A stretch of 64,000 nucleotides of DNA from Lantana camara (lineage: Eukaryota > Streptophyta > Magnoliopsida > Lamiales > Verbenaceae): NCBI GenBank assembly GCA_037501455.1, contig CM074856.1, forward strand, positions 44,979,001 through 45,043,000. Direction: 5' to 3'. Of this stretch, positions 22,648-32,927 are shown in pieces. The translations under genes were made by a program, and so were the position numbers. The notes under the pieces were generated by a model. That model was not told the DNA's origin, made no database searches, and saw nothing but the letters and a program-made list of their open reading frames with translations. The number at the start of each line of letters is the position of its first letter. Within the stretch, counting starts at the first letter, position 1.

Positions 22648-23029
22648 TTAATTAATCAAATTCTCTAAAATAATAATTAAAAAAAAAAAAAAATTAAACC
22701 TCTTGTAATATACATGTCCGATAAGGCGGCAAACATTGTGTACATTATATTAAAATTTTTCATTTTTTGTCTGACAGTTATTTATATTTAATATATATAT
22801 CACCACAAGAGTCAAACCAATCACATCATTAATTAATTTGATAACAGTTATAAGCAAACTTTTAGCGAGAAAGAGGAGAAAGGTAAAAAGGAAAGTAAAG
22901 TGTAAAGGACTGGTCTTCTTCTTCTTATTCTTCTTCATCTTCCTTACAAGCAAAAAAACTAGGGTTTTCATCCATTTTCTCTCTTCTATATTCAGATTAT
23001 TATCACATTTTTACGATCAACCAAACAAG

Positions 23030-26000
23030 ATGTCATCAGCGGGAGCAAACCAAAGCCCAGTAAGGGAAGGAGAAGGCACTATTGATCCCATGCAGATATC
23101 CCAAGAGGCCGAGTACAACGTAATGGTTCTTTGTTTTTTGTTTTCAACTTTCGTTATGGACTTGATACTATATTCTCTTGTTTATATACTGTGTTTTTTG
23201 GGTTGTTTATATCGAAAGTATCTATTACTCGCTTAATCGATTGATTGAGTCGCGTACGCGATCAAAATGGTGCCTTTTATCTATTTCAAATCTTTTATAT
23301 TGACAAATGGTATTTTTGATCTGATACATCTCAGGAGTTCAGAGACGATGAACACACCGGAGAAGAAGAAAAAACTGCGAAAGGGGGCTGGTACATACGG
23401 GAAAATAGGAGTAAGCGAAGGCATTCGAACAATATAGGTATGATTGGGTTATTTGATGAGACGGAGGATGATGACGATGAGTTACAGGAAGGGTATGAAG
23501 AAGAGGTCACCCGGAGCATTGATTTTTCAAAATTCAACATGCGCCCTTTCTGGGAAAGGTACTTCTTCTCTTCAACTGTGAGGATTACAGTCCGGTCATC
23601 ATGGGAGCGTCTTTCCCCAGTAAAAGAATTCCTTCAGGAGAACGAAATAAAATTCGGAGGAGTATTTAGAAAATATACCGAAGAGCTGCCTTCTGGTTGG
23701 AAGCGATTTTCAGGCAGCCTCCTTCATTATCTTATGATGTACTCCCTACCCACCAAGAAAGAGAATGAGTTGTGGGTCTTGATAGGACAAAAGCCAGTTA
23801 GGTTTGGCTTAAGGGAGTTTGCTCTTGTCACTGGGCTTTATTGTGGAGGAGGTAAGATGCCCGATAGAGCTGATGAGTTGAGTGTTATAAATAATGCCGA
23901 GGATTTTCTTAAGAGGATCCTCCGAAATAAATGGAAATCAAAAGTGAAGGACACTGATTAGGAAATTTTATTATTCAATAAAAAGATTGCGGTGGAAGAC
24001 CATTTGAAGATAGCCCATGTGTTTTTTGTACAAAACATGTTGTTGGGTATTGAAAAGGGGAGAGTTGTAAATAGGGATCATCTTTGTTTTGCAAGTGACT
24101 TGGATTTTTTTTTATTCATATCCTTGGGGACTAGTGTCATTCAAGGCGACAATGGATTCAATAAAAAAAAGGGAAAATGATATTGCTAAATGGCTGCCCC
24201 CTACAGAATCTGACTCTAAACCGAAGACCTATCATGTTTCAGGTTTTCCATGGGCCTTGCAGGTGATTATGATCATCATATTTCTCTTATTCAGCTTAAT
24301 CGCTTACCCGAATTTATGAATCGCTCAAGCGACTTGTTCAATCGCTCACGCGATTTGTTGAATAGCTCACGCGATTTAATTGAAACAAAATCTATAATAC
24401 ACCTTTTTTTTTTTTTTTTTTTTTTCTGTTTGTTCCTTTTAGGCGTGGGCTTACGAAATGTGCCCAACGATAGCAAGTTCTTATGGATGCGGCCTAGTAC
24501 ATGATGATTCCCACATGTCCAAACTACCACTCCCCAGGATGTTCAGATGGATGCACAGTAGAGGGAACCCAATCGATATTGAAGAATTGCGGCAAAAGTT
24601 AAATAACCATGGACCTGAGGTTTGAACAAAATTTATATTATTTTCTTTGCCATGGATCACCGAATACCTTTAACATCTATTATTTTTTGATGTAACAGGA
24701 TCAGGTACGTCCATTTTTGTTGCCCTCCAGCATTGAAAAGAATATGAGTTACATCAGGGACCTTCATGAACAAACAAGTTCAGAAGAAGAGGATGCACCC
24801 ATTGATTATCTACATCAATGTTTGAAAGGGTGCACCCTTTTGATCAATGGGGATGAATTGCCCCCTCCAGTCCAAGAAGATGATAATCTCATGAATTCTA
24901 ACATGGATTGGTTCCCCTCACCAGCACATCCAACTACAGAACCACCTGCCGCAGGAATTGATTGGGGCACCGCACCCCCAACTTCCACAGCACCTGACAC
25001 ATCACCATCACCTGCACCAGCTGCTGCAGTGCAAATACCTTTTGAAATTCAACAGTTTATCCAGAAAGCGGAAGCTAATTCTGAATCTTTGCATGCAACT
25101 GTTGAGAAAATATGGCTGCATTTGGAGAAGGGGAAAGAAGACCAAGCTGAAGCTCATTCTGAATATGTGAAGGCAACTGTTGAGAAGATATGGCAGCATT
25201 TAGGGAAGGAAAAAGAACACCAAGCAGGCCGTAGTGTAATGGTGCAGGAGGTTGAAGGGTCTAAACGTCAAAGACCAAAGAGAAATAAAAGAAGGCCCGC
25301 ATACCTCCTGTCACCTTATACGCTGCAACTTAAGAGGCTTTGCACAGCTACAGCCAGAGCTAGAGTCAAGGCTAAAGAAGCAACCCCTGCCTTAACGGCT
25401 CAGCCCCAACTGCCTTGTCCGCAAACCGCAGAAACCATCTCTCAATCTCACAACAGATGGTTATCCAAGAATACGGACAAATCTGGTTCTAGCTACTTGA
25501 TAAACTGGGTTCTTAGTGCAGGGCTGAAAGACAGAATTCGTGGACAAAGTCTGGATTTCGACGCGGAATTCTTCCTAACCATCCTCAGAAATGGGAAATG
25601 CGAGGTAAACTTCCTAATAGTTTATGTTAGTCAATACATGTATGATCCATAGTTGATATTTATTGTTTTTATTTTGGTTCACTCGTTGCAGCATGTGGAA
25701 GAGTGTTTGGCCAATATAAGGCTTAAACAAAAAAGGTTCCCAGATCAATATGCTCAGGATTGTTTGGTCCTCGATGAGACTTTCTTCCAACATCTTAAAA
25801 CGAATTATTATCTATCAAGGGGTCTCATTACAGAGGAAGATTCAGTTTGTGTTGGTGAAGATGACAATCTCATTATTACAACTAAGCCAGATACTGCTGC
25901 CAATGCTCCGAGGGGTGCCAAAGCTGGAGTTAGGGTTGGTGCCAAGAGTGCCAAGGGTGTGAGGCCTGTGAATGAACCCAAAGAAGACATCCGGACTGCC

Positions 26001-26600
26001 TCGCATTCATTTGATGTGATGCGAAGGATCTGGAATGATCCCATCAAATGGAAGGAGGACACTGTTCTGCCGTATCCAACTGGTTCTCTACCATTTTTGC
26101 ATGGCCGTGCATGGGAAGGAGCTACAAAATTTTATGGCATTGTCAACTCAGGAAATTCCCATTGGGTGGCCGTCGAGATTTTGCCCCAAGAGGGAGTCAT
26201 CAAAGTTTACGACAGCGGTGGTGGTTCCCTTGACCACAGGAATTACCAAATTGCTTTGAACCATCTGTGTGTTTTCTTTCCCAAATTGTTGGCCCACACA
26301 GGAAAGTTCAGGCAATTAGGTGACAGCCTCAAGCACATGTGGAAGCTGCAACTTGCTCGGTGTCCAAAAAATAAACGAAGGTACATTTAAAATTTACTAA
26401 CTCTAAAATTTTTAATTATATTTTTATTTAATTTCTATTTTTTTTTTTTCAGTGGCGATTGTGGAATCTATTCCTTATATTACATTGAGCTTCTCATGCG
26501 TGGGGAACCACTGGATATTCTGGATGACGATAATACCTCTTTTTTAAGGTTACGTTTAGCATCCGAAATATTTTTTGGAGTTGATAAATACAATATTTAA
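23030..26600 (+). pseudogene. DUF1985-Ulp1 (Kaonashi-type) SUMO-protease-like gene, with stop and frameshift
   Basis: Six exons with good borders: 23030-23119, 23335-24262, 24443-24618, 24699-25604, 25692-26380 and 26453-26600. Exon 2 encodes the plant DUF1985 domain ('RFGLREFALVTGLYCGG', later 'YPWG' and 'KTYHVSGFPWALQ'). A long low-complexity linker follows, then a C48 Ulp1-type protease. His is in 'NSGNSHWVAVEI', Asp in 'IKVYDSGG', and Cys in 'GDCGIYS', formed across the last splice. So the catalytic triad is intact. Two breaks lie in exon 2: an in-frame TAG at 23959-23961 (after 'KVKDTD') and a one-base shift in the T run near 24105-24113 before 'YPWG'. Ulp1 enzymes remove SUMO from proteins in the nucleus. 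Ulp1 genes carried by MULEs are known, but their role is not settled. This copy is probably non-functional unless the breaks are sequence errors. Confidence 0.85.
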
Positions 26601-26983
26601 GTTACACAGTATGTATTCATAATATTTATGTCCAATTCTTTAATAAATCGCGCAAGCGATTTAATGAATCGCGCGAGCGATTCTTCATAAAGAGCTAGTT
26701 TTTTATTTGTTTTAAATATTTATTTGATTTGTTTTTGAATGCATGTAGACCTAATTTCTTTCCTATAAAATTTACAATTCCCTAATAAATCGCGCAAGCG
26801 ATTTAATTAATCGCGCTAGCGATACTTCATCTAATTCTAGTTATTTATTTTATATAAATCGTATTTATTTATTTTCAGTATTTAATTTAATGCATGTAGC
26901 CCTAAATTTTTCCATAAATAGTCCAATTACCACTTCCTTCAAGCAAAACAACTAGCCGCTTCTCTTTCTCTTTCGGAGTTGAG

Positions 26984-27055
26984 CTTGGAGATGAAATATC
27001 GAGGATTAGGCTTCATGAATGATCTTAATACAATCCTCGATATTTCATCTTCAAG
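26984..27055 (+). repeat. Short hairpin (foldback A), miRNA-precursor-like
   Basis: Arms 26984-27007 and 27032-27055 pair over 24 positions, with one G-U wobble and a 24-base loop. The paired core is GATGAAATATCGAGGATT. The flanking words 'gagcttggag' before and 'cttcaag' plus 'ccactcct' after are shared with two other foldbacks in this element. A single-stem RNA of this size fits a small-RNA precursor, but nothing in the sequence proves processing. Confidence 0.6.
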
Positions 27056-27138
27056 GTCCACTCCTATTCTGGCTCAAACGCTACTTCAATCAAATACGAC
27101 CCATTAAAGATGTGCAGACGACGTAAACAAATCACCGT

Positions 27139-27268
27139 TTTGGAGCTTGGAGTTCTAGCGTTTAAGGATTGGGGTTCATGAAGCTCAATAAGTACCTTAC
27201 TGTTGTATTAACAGTTGTATATTGCTCTTCATAAGCCCAATCCTTAGATGCTCGACTTCAAGCCCCAC
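27139..27268 (+). repeat. Short hairpin (foldback B)
   Basis: 'aaggattggggttcatgaag' on the left faces 'cttcataagcccaatcctt' on the right across a loop of about 55 bases. Weaker pairing outside extends the stem to about 40 positions. It shares flanks ('gagcttggag', 'gacttcaagccccactcctgt') with foldback A, but the stem sequence is different. Confidence 0.55.
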
Positions 27269-28373
27269 TCCTGTGGTCTGGGTCAACTTCAAATACGTGA
27301 TGGTGATGCTGATATAGAATTTATTCAGTTAAATCGAAATATTTATTTTTATTATATAATCACACACGCGATTCTCCAAAAAATTCGAAATATTAATTTT
27401 TTTAATTTAATATTTCACTTGATTTGATGAATCGCGCACTAGATTCATCAGCTAACTAGAATTTAATCAGATAAATAGAAATATTTATTTTTATTATTTA
27501 ATCGCTCACGCGATTTAATCAATCGCACACGCGATTCTGTAAAAAAATCGAAATATTAATTTTTCCTAATTTAATCGCTCACTTGATTTGATTAATCGCG
27601 CACGAAATTCTTCAGCTGTATCAAATTATTTATGTTTTAATTGAATCGCGCACTTGATTTGATGAATCGCCCACAGGATTCTTCAGCTAAATAGAATTAT
27701 TTATTTTCTTTATTTAATCGCGCAAGCAATTTAATGAATCGCACTTGCGATTCATTAATTAATCTCGCGCGCGATTCATTCTTGTTCTAAATATTAGATA
27801 TTATAAATAATTTGTTGTATTTTCATTGGATCGCGGACTCGATTTGGTTAATCGCTCACGCGATTTTTCATCAACATCTAGTCCTTTATTTTATTTAAAT
27901 ATTATTTATTTATTTTGTTTATTTAATCGCGCAAGCGATTTAATTAATCTCGTGCGCGATTCATTCTTGTTCTAAATATTAGATATTATAAATAATTTGT
28001 TGTATTTTCATTGGATCGCGGACTCGATTTGGTTAATCGCTCACGCGATTCTTCATCAACGTCTAGTCCTTTATTTTATTTGAAGAAGGGACATAGATGT
28101 CCATTGTCTTCTTCCCGCGTCTGACATATGTTCTCGATGAGATGCTTGAATTTAATGAAAAGCTGCCTGCACTCTTTCCCGGAATTTTGACCGTCACCTT
28201 TACAATGCGACCAGGGGTGCGACTGTTGGTTGGTTAAAGGCCCAATCACCTTTATTAGTATCCTCAAGTTTGCTCTGTGCTCAGATTTCTGCAAAATTTT
28301 CATCACCTGCAAGAAGCCTCCTTGCTTCTCTCTCTCTCTCTCTCCCGTATCTCAATCCTTGACAAATAAAGTC

Positions 28374-29018
28374 ATGAATAACCCTCCAAGAAATATTCTG
28401 GCATGGGTGGAAGAGTACATGGTTGAACGTCTTCGGATATATGCCGGAGAAAACGAAATCGATCGGTTAGAAGTCTTCGACACAGTGCTAGCTAATGTGT
28501 CGCTTGATTTGACTCAACGATTCAAAACCAGATTCTGGGCACGAGATGTTATAGCAGCAGTGAAAGGACTGCGGATAAAATTTTACGAATTCCGTAGATT
28601 ATTGGCGTGTCCTAGAGTTAAATTGGCTGCTAATAGTATTAGTGCCGAAATTGATCCCCTAGAATATTATGATGCGAATACCATTGAGGTAAGTCGAATT
28701 CATCAGTGGCATTTTTTTTAATCTTTGTTTGTTCATTTTTCAATGTTTAATATTGCATAAGTTATTCGAAGGGATTTCGACGCCAGAGTATTTGGATGCC
28801 GTTATTACGACGACCTAAGGTATATCTTCAAAGTGCGGCAGGCACACCTTTTGGAGGGCGAAGAGGAGCACCTCCACGCTTTCCACATAAGTGATAGGGA
28901 CTCAGACCCCGAGTCCTTTTACGACGTTGTTTACCTTGAGTCCTCTGAGGGGAGTGTTAATTCCATTATCCCTCAATATGATCCGGAGGAGGTTAATCAG
29001 TTTCCTCCTCCCCCATAA
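28374..29018 (+). CDS. Myb/SANT-like domain protein, MULE cargo
   Basis: Exon 1 starts at the ATG at 28374 and runs to 28688 (GAG|GTAAGT) or 28692. Exon 2 starts at 28762 after GCATAAG and ends at 29018. The protein has the layout of plant Myb/SANT-like domains (PF12776 type): an N-terminal 'WVEEYMVERL' helix, 'LRIKFYEFRRLL', then after the splice an aspartate/aromatic stretch 'DFDARVF' and 'YYDDLRYIF'. An acidic tail ends in PPPP. The frame that contains the second half of the domain needs a donor four bases downstream (A|GTCGAA at 28692/28693). The stronger GTAAGT donor would give an 18-residue tail and a stop at 28816. SANT-like proteins usually act in DNA binding and often accompany transposases. 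The C(T)n-rich leader at 28320-28345 looks like a 5' UTR. Confidence 0.6.
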
Positions 29019-29139
29019 AATATTTAGTTTGATTGTAATGTATTTTACTGGTTTTGTAATGAAAGCAAACTGAATGTTGTTCTATTTTTATATATCTAGT
29101 ATGCTGTATTTTACAGTTTTAATGGTTTTACTATTCTTC

Positions 29140-29570
29140 ATTGAATCGGTGAGCGATACATTGAATCGCGTGAGCGATTAACCAGAATCGCTCACGCGAT
29201 TTGATGAATCGCGCACTAGATTCATCAGCTAACTAGAATTTAATCAGATAAATAGAAATATTTATTTTTAATATTTAATCGCTCAGGCAATTAAATAAAG
29301 AAAATAAATAAATAATATTTAAATAAAATAAAGGACGAGATGTTAATGAAGAATCGCGTGAGCGATTAATTAAATCGCTTAAGCGATTTATTAGGCCTAC
29401 ATGCATTCAATATTATTCGGTTCGTAGTTTGCAGATGCATTCAACTATATCAAATTTTTAGGGTTTAGGGTAAAAAATAAATCAAATAAATATTTAAAAC
29501 AAATAAAAAACTAGCTCTATATGAAGAATCGTTTGCGCGATTCATTAAATCGCTTGTGCGATTTATTTAT
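29140..29570. repeat. Last cluster of AATCGC/GCGATT palindromes
   Basis: About ten copies lie downstream of the SANT-like gene, including AATCGCTCACGCGATT near 29186. Several are inverted relative to the 26.6-28.1 kb array: the word order 'aagaatcgcgtgagcgatt' is the reverse complement of the common form there. Part of the array (about 29280-29400) looks like an inverted copy of the stretch near 27860-27930. Confidence 0.7.
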
Positions 29571-29609
29571 TAAATCCCATTCTTTATTTATTTATTCCTC
29601 AACAACCAA

Positions 29610-29930
29610 CCGTCATAGTATTGAATGCATGTACACCTAATTCTTCCATAAATATTCCAATTATCACTTGTCATCCTCACACCTTACTTCAAGCAAAACC
29701 CTAGCCGCTTTCTCTCTCCCCTTCTTTCTTCTTCTTCTTCAATAGAGGCAGACGAACGCGAAAACAAATCACCGTTTTGGAGCTTGGAGTTAGCTTCTAA
29801 GGATTGGGGTTCATGTTCTTAATAGTTGTTCATTGCTCATGAAGCTCAGTCCTTAGATGCTCGACTTCAAGCCCTAAAACCTGTGGTTTGGGTCAACTTC
29901 AAATACGTGATGGTGATGCTGATATGATAT
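29610..29930 (+). repeat. Second copy of the leader-like block, with foldback C
   Basis: This stretch repeats about 300 bp of the 26890-27310 region, including 'aatcaccgttttggagcttggagtt', 'atgctcgacttcaagccc' and 'gggtcaacttcaaatacgtgatgg'. It contains a third foldback at about 29776-29871: 'ctaaggattggggttcatg' against 'catgaagctcagtccttag'. The CT-rich part at 29710-29740 resembles a plant 5' leader, so the block may be a duplicated promoter or leader whose gene is not recognisable. Confidence 0.6.
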
Positions 29931-30186
29931 GCGAACAAAGGGACAGATCTGGGGGATGTAGCCGAAGAAGAAGAACGGGATAAGAGCGGAAGAGGAAAGG
30001 AAGGAAAAATAGATAAATTATGTTAGATTCAGGGCTTTTGTTTTTGTTTTGTTATAACTTATAAATTTATTTTATTTAAAGAAGGGCCCCTAAAATTTCT
30101 TCTTTTTACAAAACAAGTTAATTACAACTTGATTAGTATATAAAGATGTCACGTCATAAAATATTAGGAAAAAAAAAAAGGGAAAA

Positions 30187-30231
30187 GAAATTGAGGGCTA
30201 TATCCCTAAAAAAAAGACTTGGGCGTCCCTT
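30187..30231 (-). repeat. Right terminal inverted repeat of the giant MULE, next to JMJ22
   Basis: Reading inward from the end on the minus strand it begins AAGGGACGCCCAAGTC, then a T run and 'TATAGCCCTC', matching the left TIR. It ends about 137 bp before the JMJ22 start codon. A TATATAAA sequence at about 30138 lies just inside the element, and CACGTCAT follows at about 30150, so JMJ22 may use an element-derived promoter. That is inference. Confidence 0.7.
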
Positions 30232-30367
30232 GGGACCTAATTCTCTCAGAAAAACCCTCGGAGTTCATTGGCAGTCTTTTCACTTTTGTTCCCCTCCGAC
30301 GGAACAGCACATAATAAATCCTCCGGCGGCTACAACCTCCGCCGCCGCCGTTCCTAATCCCTCAACA

Positions 30368-32528
30368 ATGCTTAGCTCTAGAAATTTGTTGCTCAAGACT
30401 AAAGTTCGGAAGAAGAATCAATCTCGGAGAAGTTCTCTTGCCAGAAATCCAAATTCAGCTAAGAAAAAACCTAAAATCGAATCCAGAAGTCATGAATCAG
30501 TTTTAGCGCCGCTAAATCAGTTACGAGGGATTGATGAAGAATCCCAACAGATTGAAGGAGAAGGAGACGATGGTAATTTCAGCTTGAAAGGCTCAGCTCG
30601 TTCCCACTCGCATGGCGTTCAGCCTTTGGGAAATCTGTACTTCAGCACTTCATCCATTAATTCAAGGAACACGGGCCTGGGTAATTTGCAAACCCTTACA
30701 GACGAGCTCGTTCTCGAAATTCTCGGGCTTCTGAATGGGACCCATTTGGGGGTTTTATCAACTGTAAGCAAATCTTTCTATGTTTTCTGCAATCATGAGC
30801 CCCTTTGGAGGAACCTTGTCCTGGAAACGTGTAAAGATGGATTCTTGTACAATGGTACTTGGAAGAATACTTTTGTTAGCTCTCATAAACATTCATTTAA
30901 CATTTACAGTTCTGGCATTAAAGTTAGGGACTTCTATTCAGATTACTTGTTTCAGAGCTGGCTCTGTGCTAATCTCGAAATGAAACCTGAATGGCTTGAG
31001 AGGGATAACATAGTTAGGAAAAAGGGAATCTCTGTTGATGAGTTTGTGTCAAACTTTGAGGAACTGAATAAGCCAGTTTTATTAGAAGGTTGCTTGAATA
31101 ATTGGCCTGCTATAGATAAATGGGATAGAGAATATTTGGTTAAAACTTGTGGTGATGCTCAATTTTCAGTTGGTCCAGTTCAGATGAATCTTGAGGACTA
31201 TTTCAGGTACTCAGATCAAGCGAGGGAAGAAAGGCCATTATATCTTTTCGACCCGAAATTTGCTGAGAAAGTCCCACAGTTAGGTTTAGATTATGAAGTC
31301 CCGCAATACTTCAATGAGGATCTTTTTAGTGTTTTGGGCAATGAGAGGCCAGACTATAGATGGATTATAATTGGACCAGCAGGATCAGGATCGTCATTTC
31401 ACATCGATCCTAATTCGACCTCTGCTTGGAATGCAGTTATTAGAGGTTCCAAGAAATGGGTTTTGTTCCCTCCTGATGTAGTGCCGCCTGGCGTGTATCC
31501 GAGCCCCGATGGTGCGGAGGTTGCTTGTCCTGTTTCTATAATTGAGTGGTTTATGAACTTCTATAATGCTTCCAAAAGTTGGAAGAAAAGGCCCTTTGAA
31601 TGCATTTGCAAGGCCGGAGAAGTTATCTTTGTGCCTAATGGATGGTGGCATTTGGTTATTAATCTTGAAGATTCTGTGGCCATTACACAAAACTTTGTTA
31701 GCAGGTATAACTGATGTCCTATCATCCAAGATAAGTGCTCATGATGATAATTGCTAGTGAATTTTATCCCCATTCCTTGATTTTTAATTGTATTTAGGGA
31801 TTAACTACCCCGGCATACCCTGATTTTACATAATTGCACAAGCTTCCCCTGTCAAGGAATTTACATTACATCTATCTGCATATTTATATTCATGATTATA
31901 ATAGCGTAATAGCGTGTGTTAGGCCAAACCTTAGGGAAGTTTGTATAATTAGGCAAAACCTCAGGGTATGTCGGTGTAATTATCCCTAATATTTAAGTGA
32001 TTATCTTTCGACAGTTTGACTATGTTAATCTTGACATGTCCTTTGAATTAGTATATCCGAGATCATTTGGTTTGCTGATTGGAAAATAACCAATATGACT
32101 TCTTTATAAATACTCCTGTATGAGTATCTTTTGAAATCATACTTCCATTTCAACAGCATCCTGTAATTTCTATTTCTGAGCAAATCCATGTTTTCTTTAT
32201 CTCTATATTTCCTTTTAATCTATGCTTGTGTCCCTGAGTAGAATATGAACTTGAAGCATATTTTAAGTTATTATCTCTGTATTACAGGAGGAATTTACTG
32301 AATGTTTTGGATTTTCTAAAGAAGCCTAATGCAAGCACGCTCGTGTCGGGCACAAGAGATAGAGTGAATTTGCACGATAAGTTTAAGAATGCTATCGAGA
32401 CGTCTCTACCAGGGACCGTAGACGAGTTGATATCGAAAGCAGAGGAGAAAAAGCAGCAGCAGAAGAAGCTTTCATTCTGGGAATCTGCAACAGATTCAAA
32501 GGTGGGTGCCTTCAGATTCTCATTTTAG
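30368..32528 (+). CDS. JMJ22: F-box and JmjC-domain protein, JMJ22 type
   Basis: Two coding exons, 30368-31704 and 32288-32528, join cleanly (AGCAG|GTATAA ... ACAG|GAGG) and give 525 residues. The frame is open upstream to an ATG at 30146, but that lies inside the MULE end, so I choose 30368 (MLSSRNLLLK). A basic N-terminus is followed by an F-box at about residues 105-150 ('LTDELVLEILGLL'), then JmjC from about residue 235. In 'SSFHIDPNSTSAWN' the His and Asp, and later the His in 'GWWHLVIN', are the iron ligands; lysine in 'GSKKWVLFPP' fits 2-oxoglutarate binding. Arabidopsis JMJ22 is reported as a histone arginine demethylase acting in light-regulated seed germination. The catalytic residues are complete. 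The intron holds a small MITE. Confidence 0.9.
31797..31986. mobile_element. Small MITE in the JMJ22 intron
   Basis: The left end GGGATTAACTACCCCGGC and the inverted right end (GTGTAATTATCCC) pair, with further inverted similarity inside ('cataccctgatttta' against 'aaacctcagggtatg'). The 9 bases outside are TTGTATTTA and TAATATTTA, seven of nine identical, which looks like a decayed MULE-type target duplication. A related copy is at 48766-49093. Confidence 0.6.
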
Positions 32529-32927
32529 GAGCACTCCAGCTCCACAAATCAAGGGATCAGAAACCACACAGTATTCAATTGAATCTGTTATATTTTTTGG
32601 CAAAATTATTTTGCGAAAAGCTGCGAGATTGGAGTCGCTTCCCATTCTTGAAGAATAGTTCTTATATTGGTCTTTATTCCTAGCATGTAAGTTATATTAT
32701 ATGTTGTATTAAGTCGTTAGTTAATGAAATACCCAGCATTTGATTTCCGCATTATTCTTTTCCTTTCTACCCACCATTTGAAGAACATGTTCATATGAAG
32801 ATTACTAATATAATACGGTAAAAGACGAGCCGCTAGATCCCGCGATGAGTTTGTCTAACGAGACGAGCTACTAGATCTAACGAGATGAGGTGCTAGATCC
32901 CGTAAGCAAGTTTAGGGTTTAAATTAA
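32529..32927. other. JMJ22 3' region and short spacer
   Basis: This is AT-rich sequence after the JMJ22 stop, probably its 3' UTR for the first 200 bases. At about 32820-32905 a word like 'gacgagctgctagatcc' occurs three times in slightly changed form, a short decayed tandem repeat. No gene is seen. Confidence 0.5.

Larger units (their letters stand above)
26620..28070. repeat. Dense AATCGC/GCGATT array with two foldbacks, between the Ulp1 and SANT-like genes
   Basis: More than twenty imperfect copies of AATCGC-N4-GCGATT are present, most in close pairs ending 'attcttca', at 26643-26825 and 27355-28055. They are separated by AT-rich spacers with 'ttatttattt'. A block at about 27735-27870 is repeated at about 27920-28060. 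The two foldbacks at 26984-27055 and about 27139-27268 are listed separately. No coding region is visible. Confidence 0.8.
15987..30231 (+). mobile_element. Giant (about 14.2 kb) MULE carrying transposase, GRF, Ulp1 and SANT-like genes
   Basis: The left end AAGGGACCCCCAAGTC followed by a T run matches, inverted, the right end GACTTGGGCGTCCCTT preceded by an A run. Similarity continues for about 45 bp (left 15987-16031, right about 30187-30231). All four genes inside are on the + strand. A short palindrome family (AATCGC-N4-GCGATT) occurs throughout the interior and not outside, which supports one unit rather than several nested ones. I found no clear 9-bp target duplication, so the boundaries carry a few bases of uncertainty. 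MULEs that carry Ulp1-like genes (Kaonashi in Arabidopsis, CUMULE in melon) are known. The transposase and the Ulp1 gene are both interrupted. Confidence 0.8.

Noticed and set aside
16500..29570. CRISPR-like array of short repeats (AATCGC...GCGATT)
   Set aside because: Spacing is irregular, spacers are not of uniform length, and the host is a plant. These are transposon-internal palindromes.
15978..30240. A 9-bp target duplication for the giant MULE
   Set aside because: The bases outside the two ends (ttcggttaa, gggacctaa) agree at only three of nine positions.
30146..30367. Upstream in-frame ATG extending JMJ22 by 74 residues
   Set aside because: The extension is encoded largely by the MULE end and low-complexity A runs; family proteins start near 30368.
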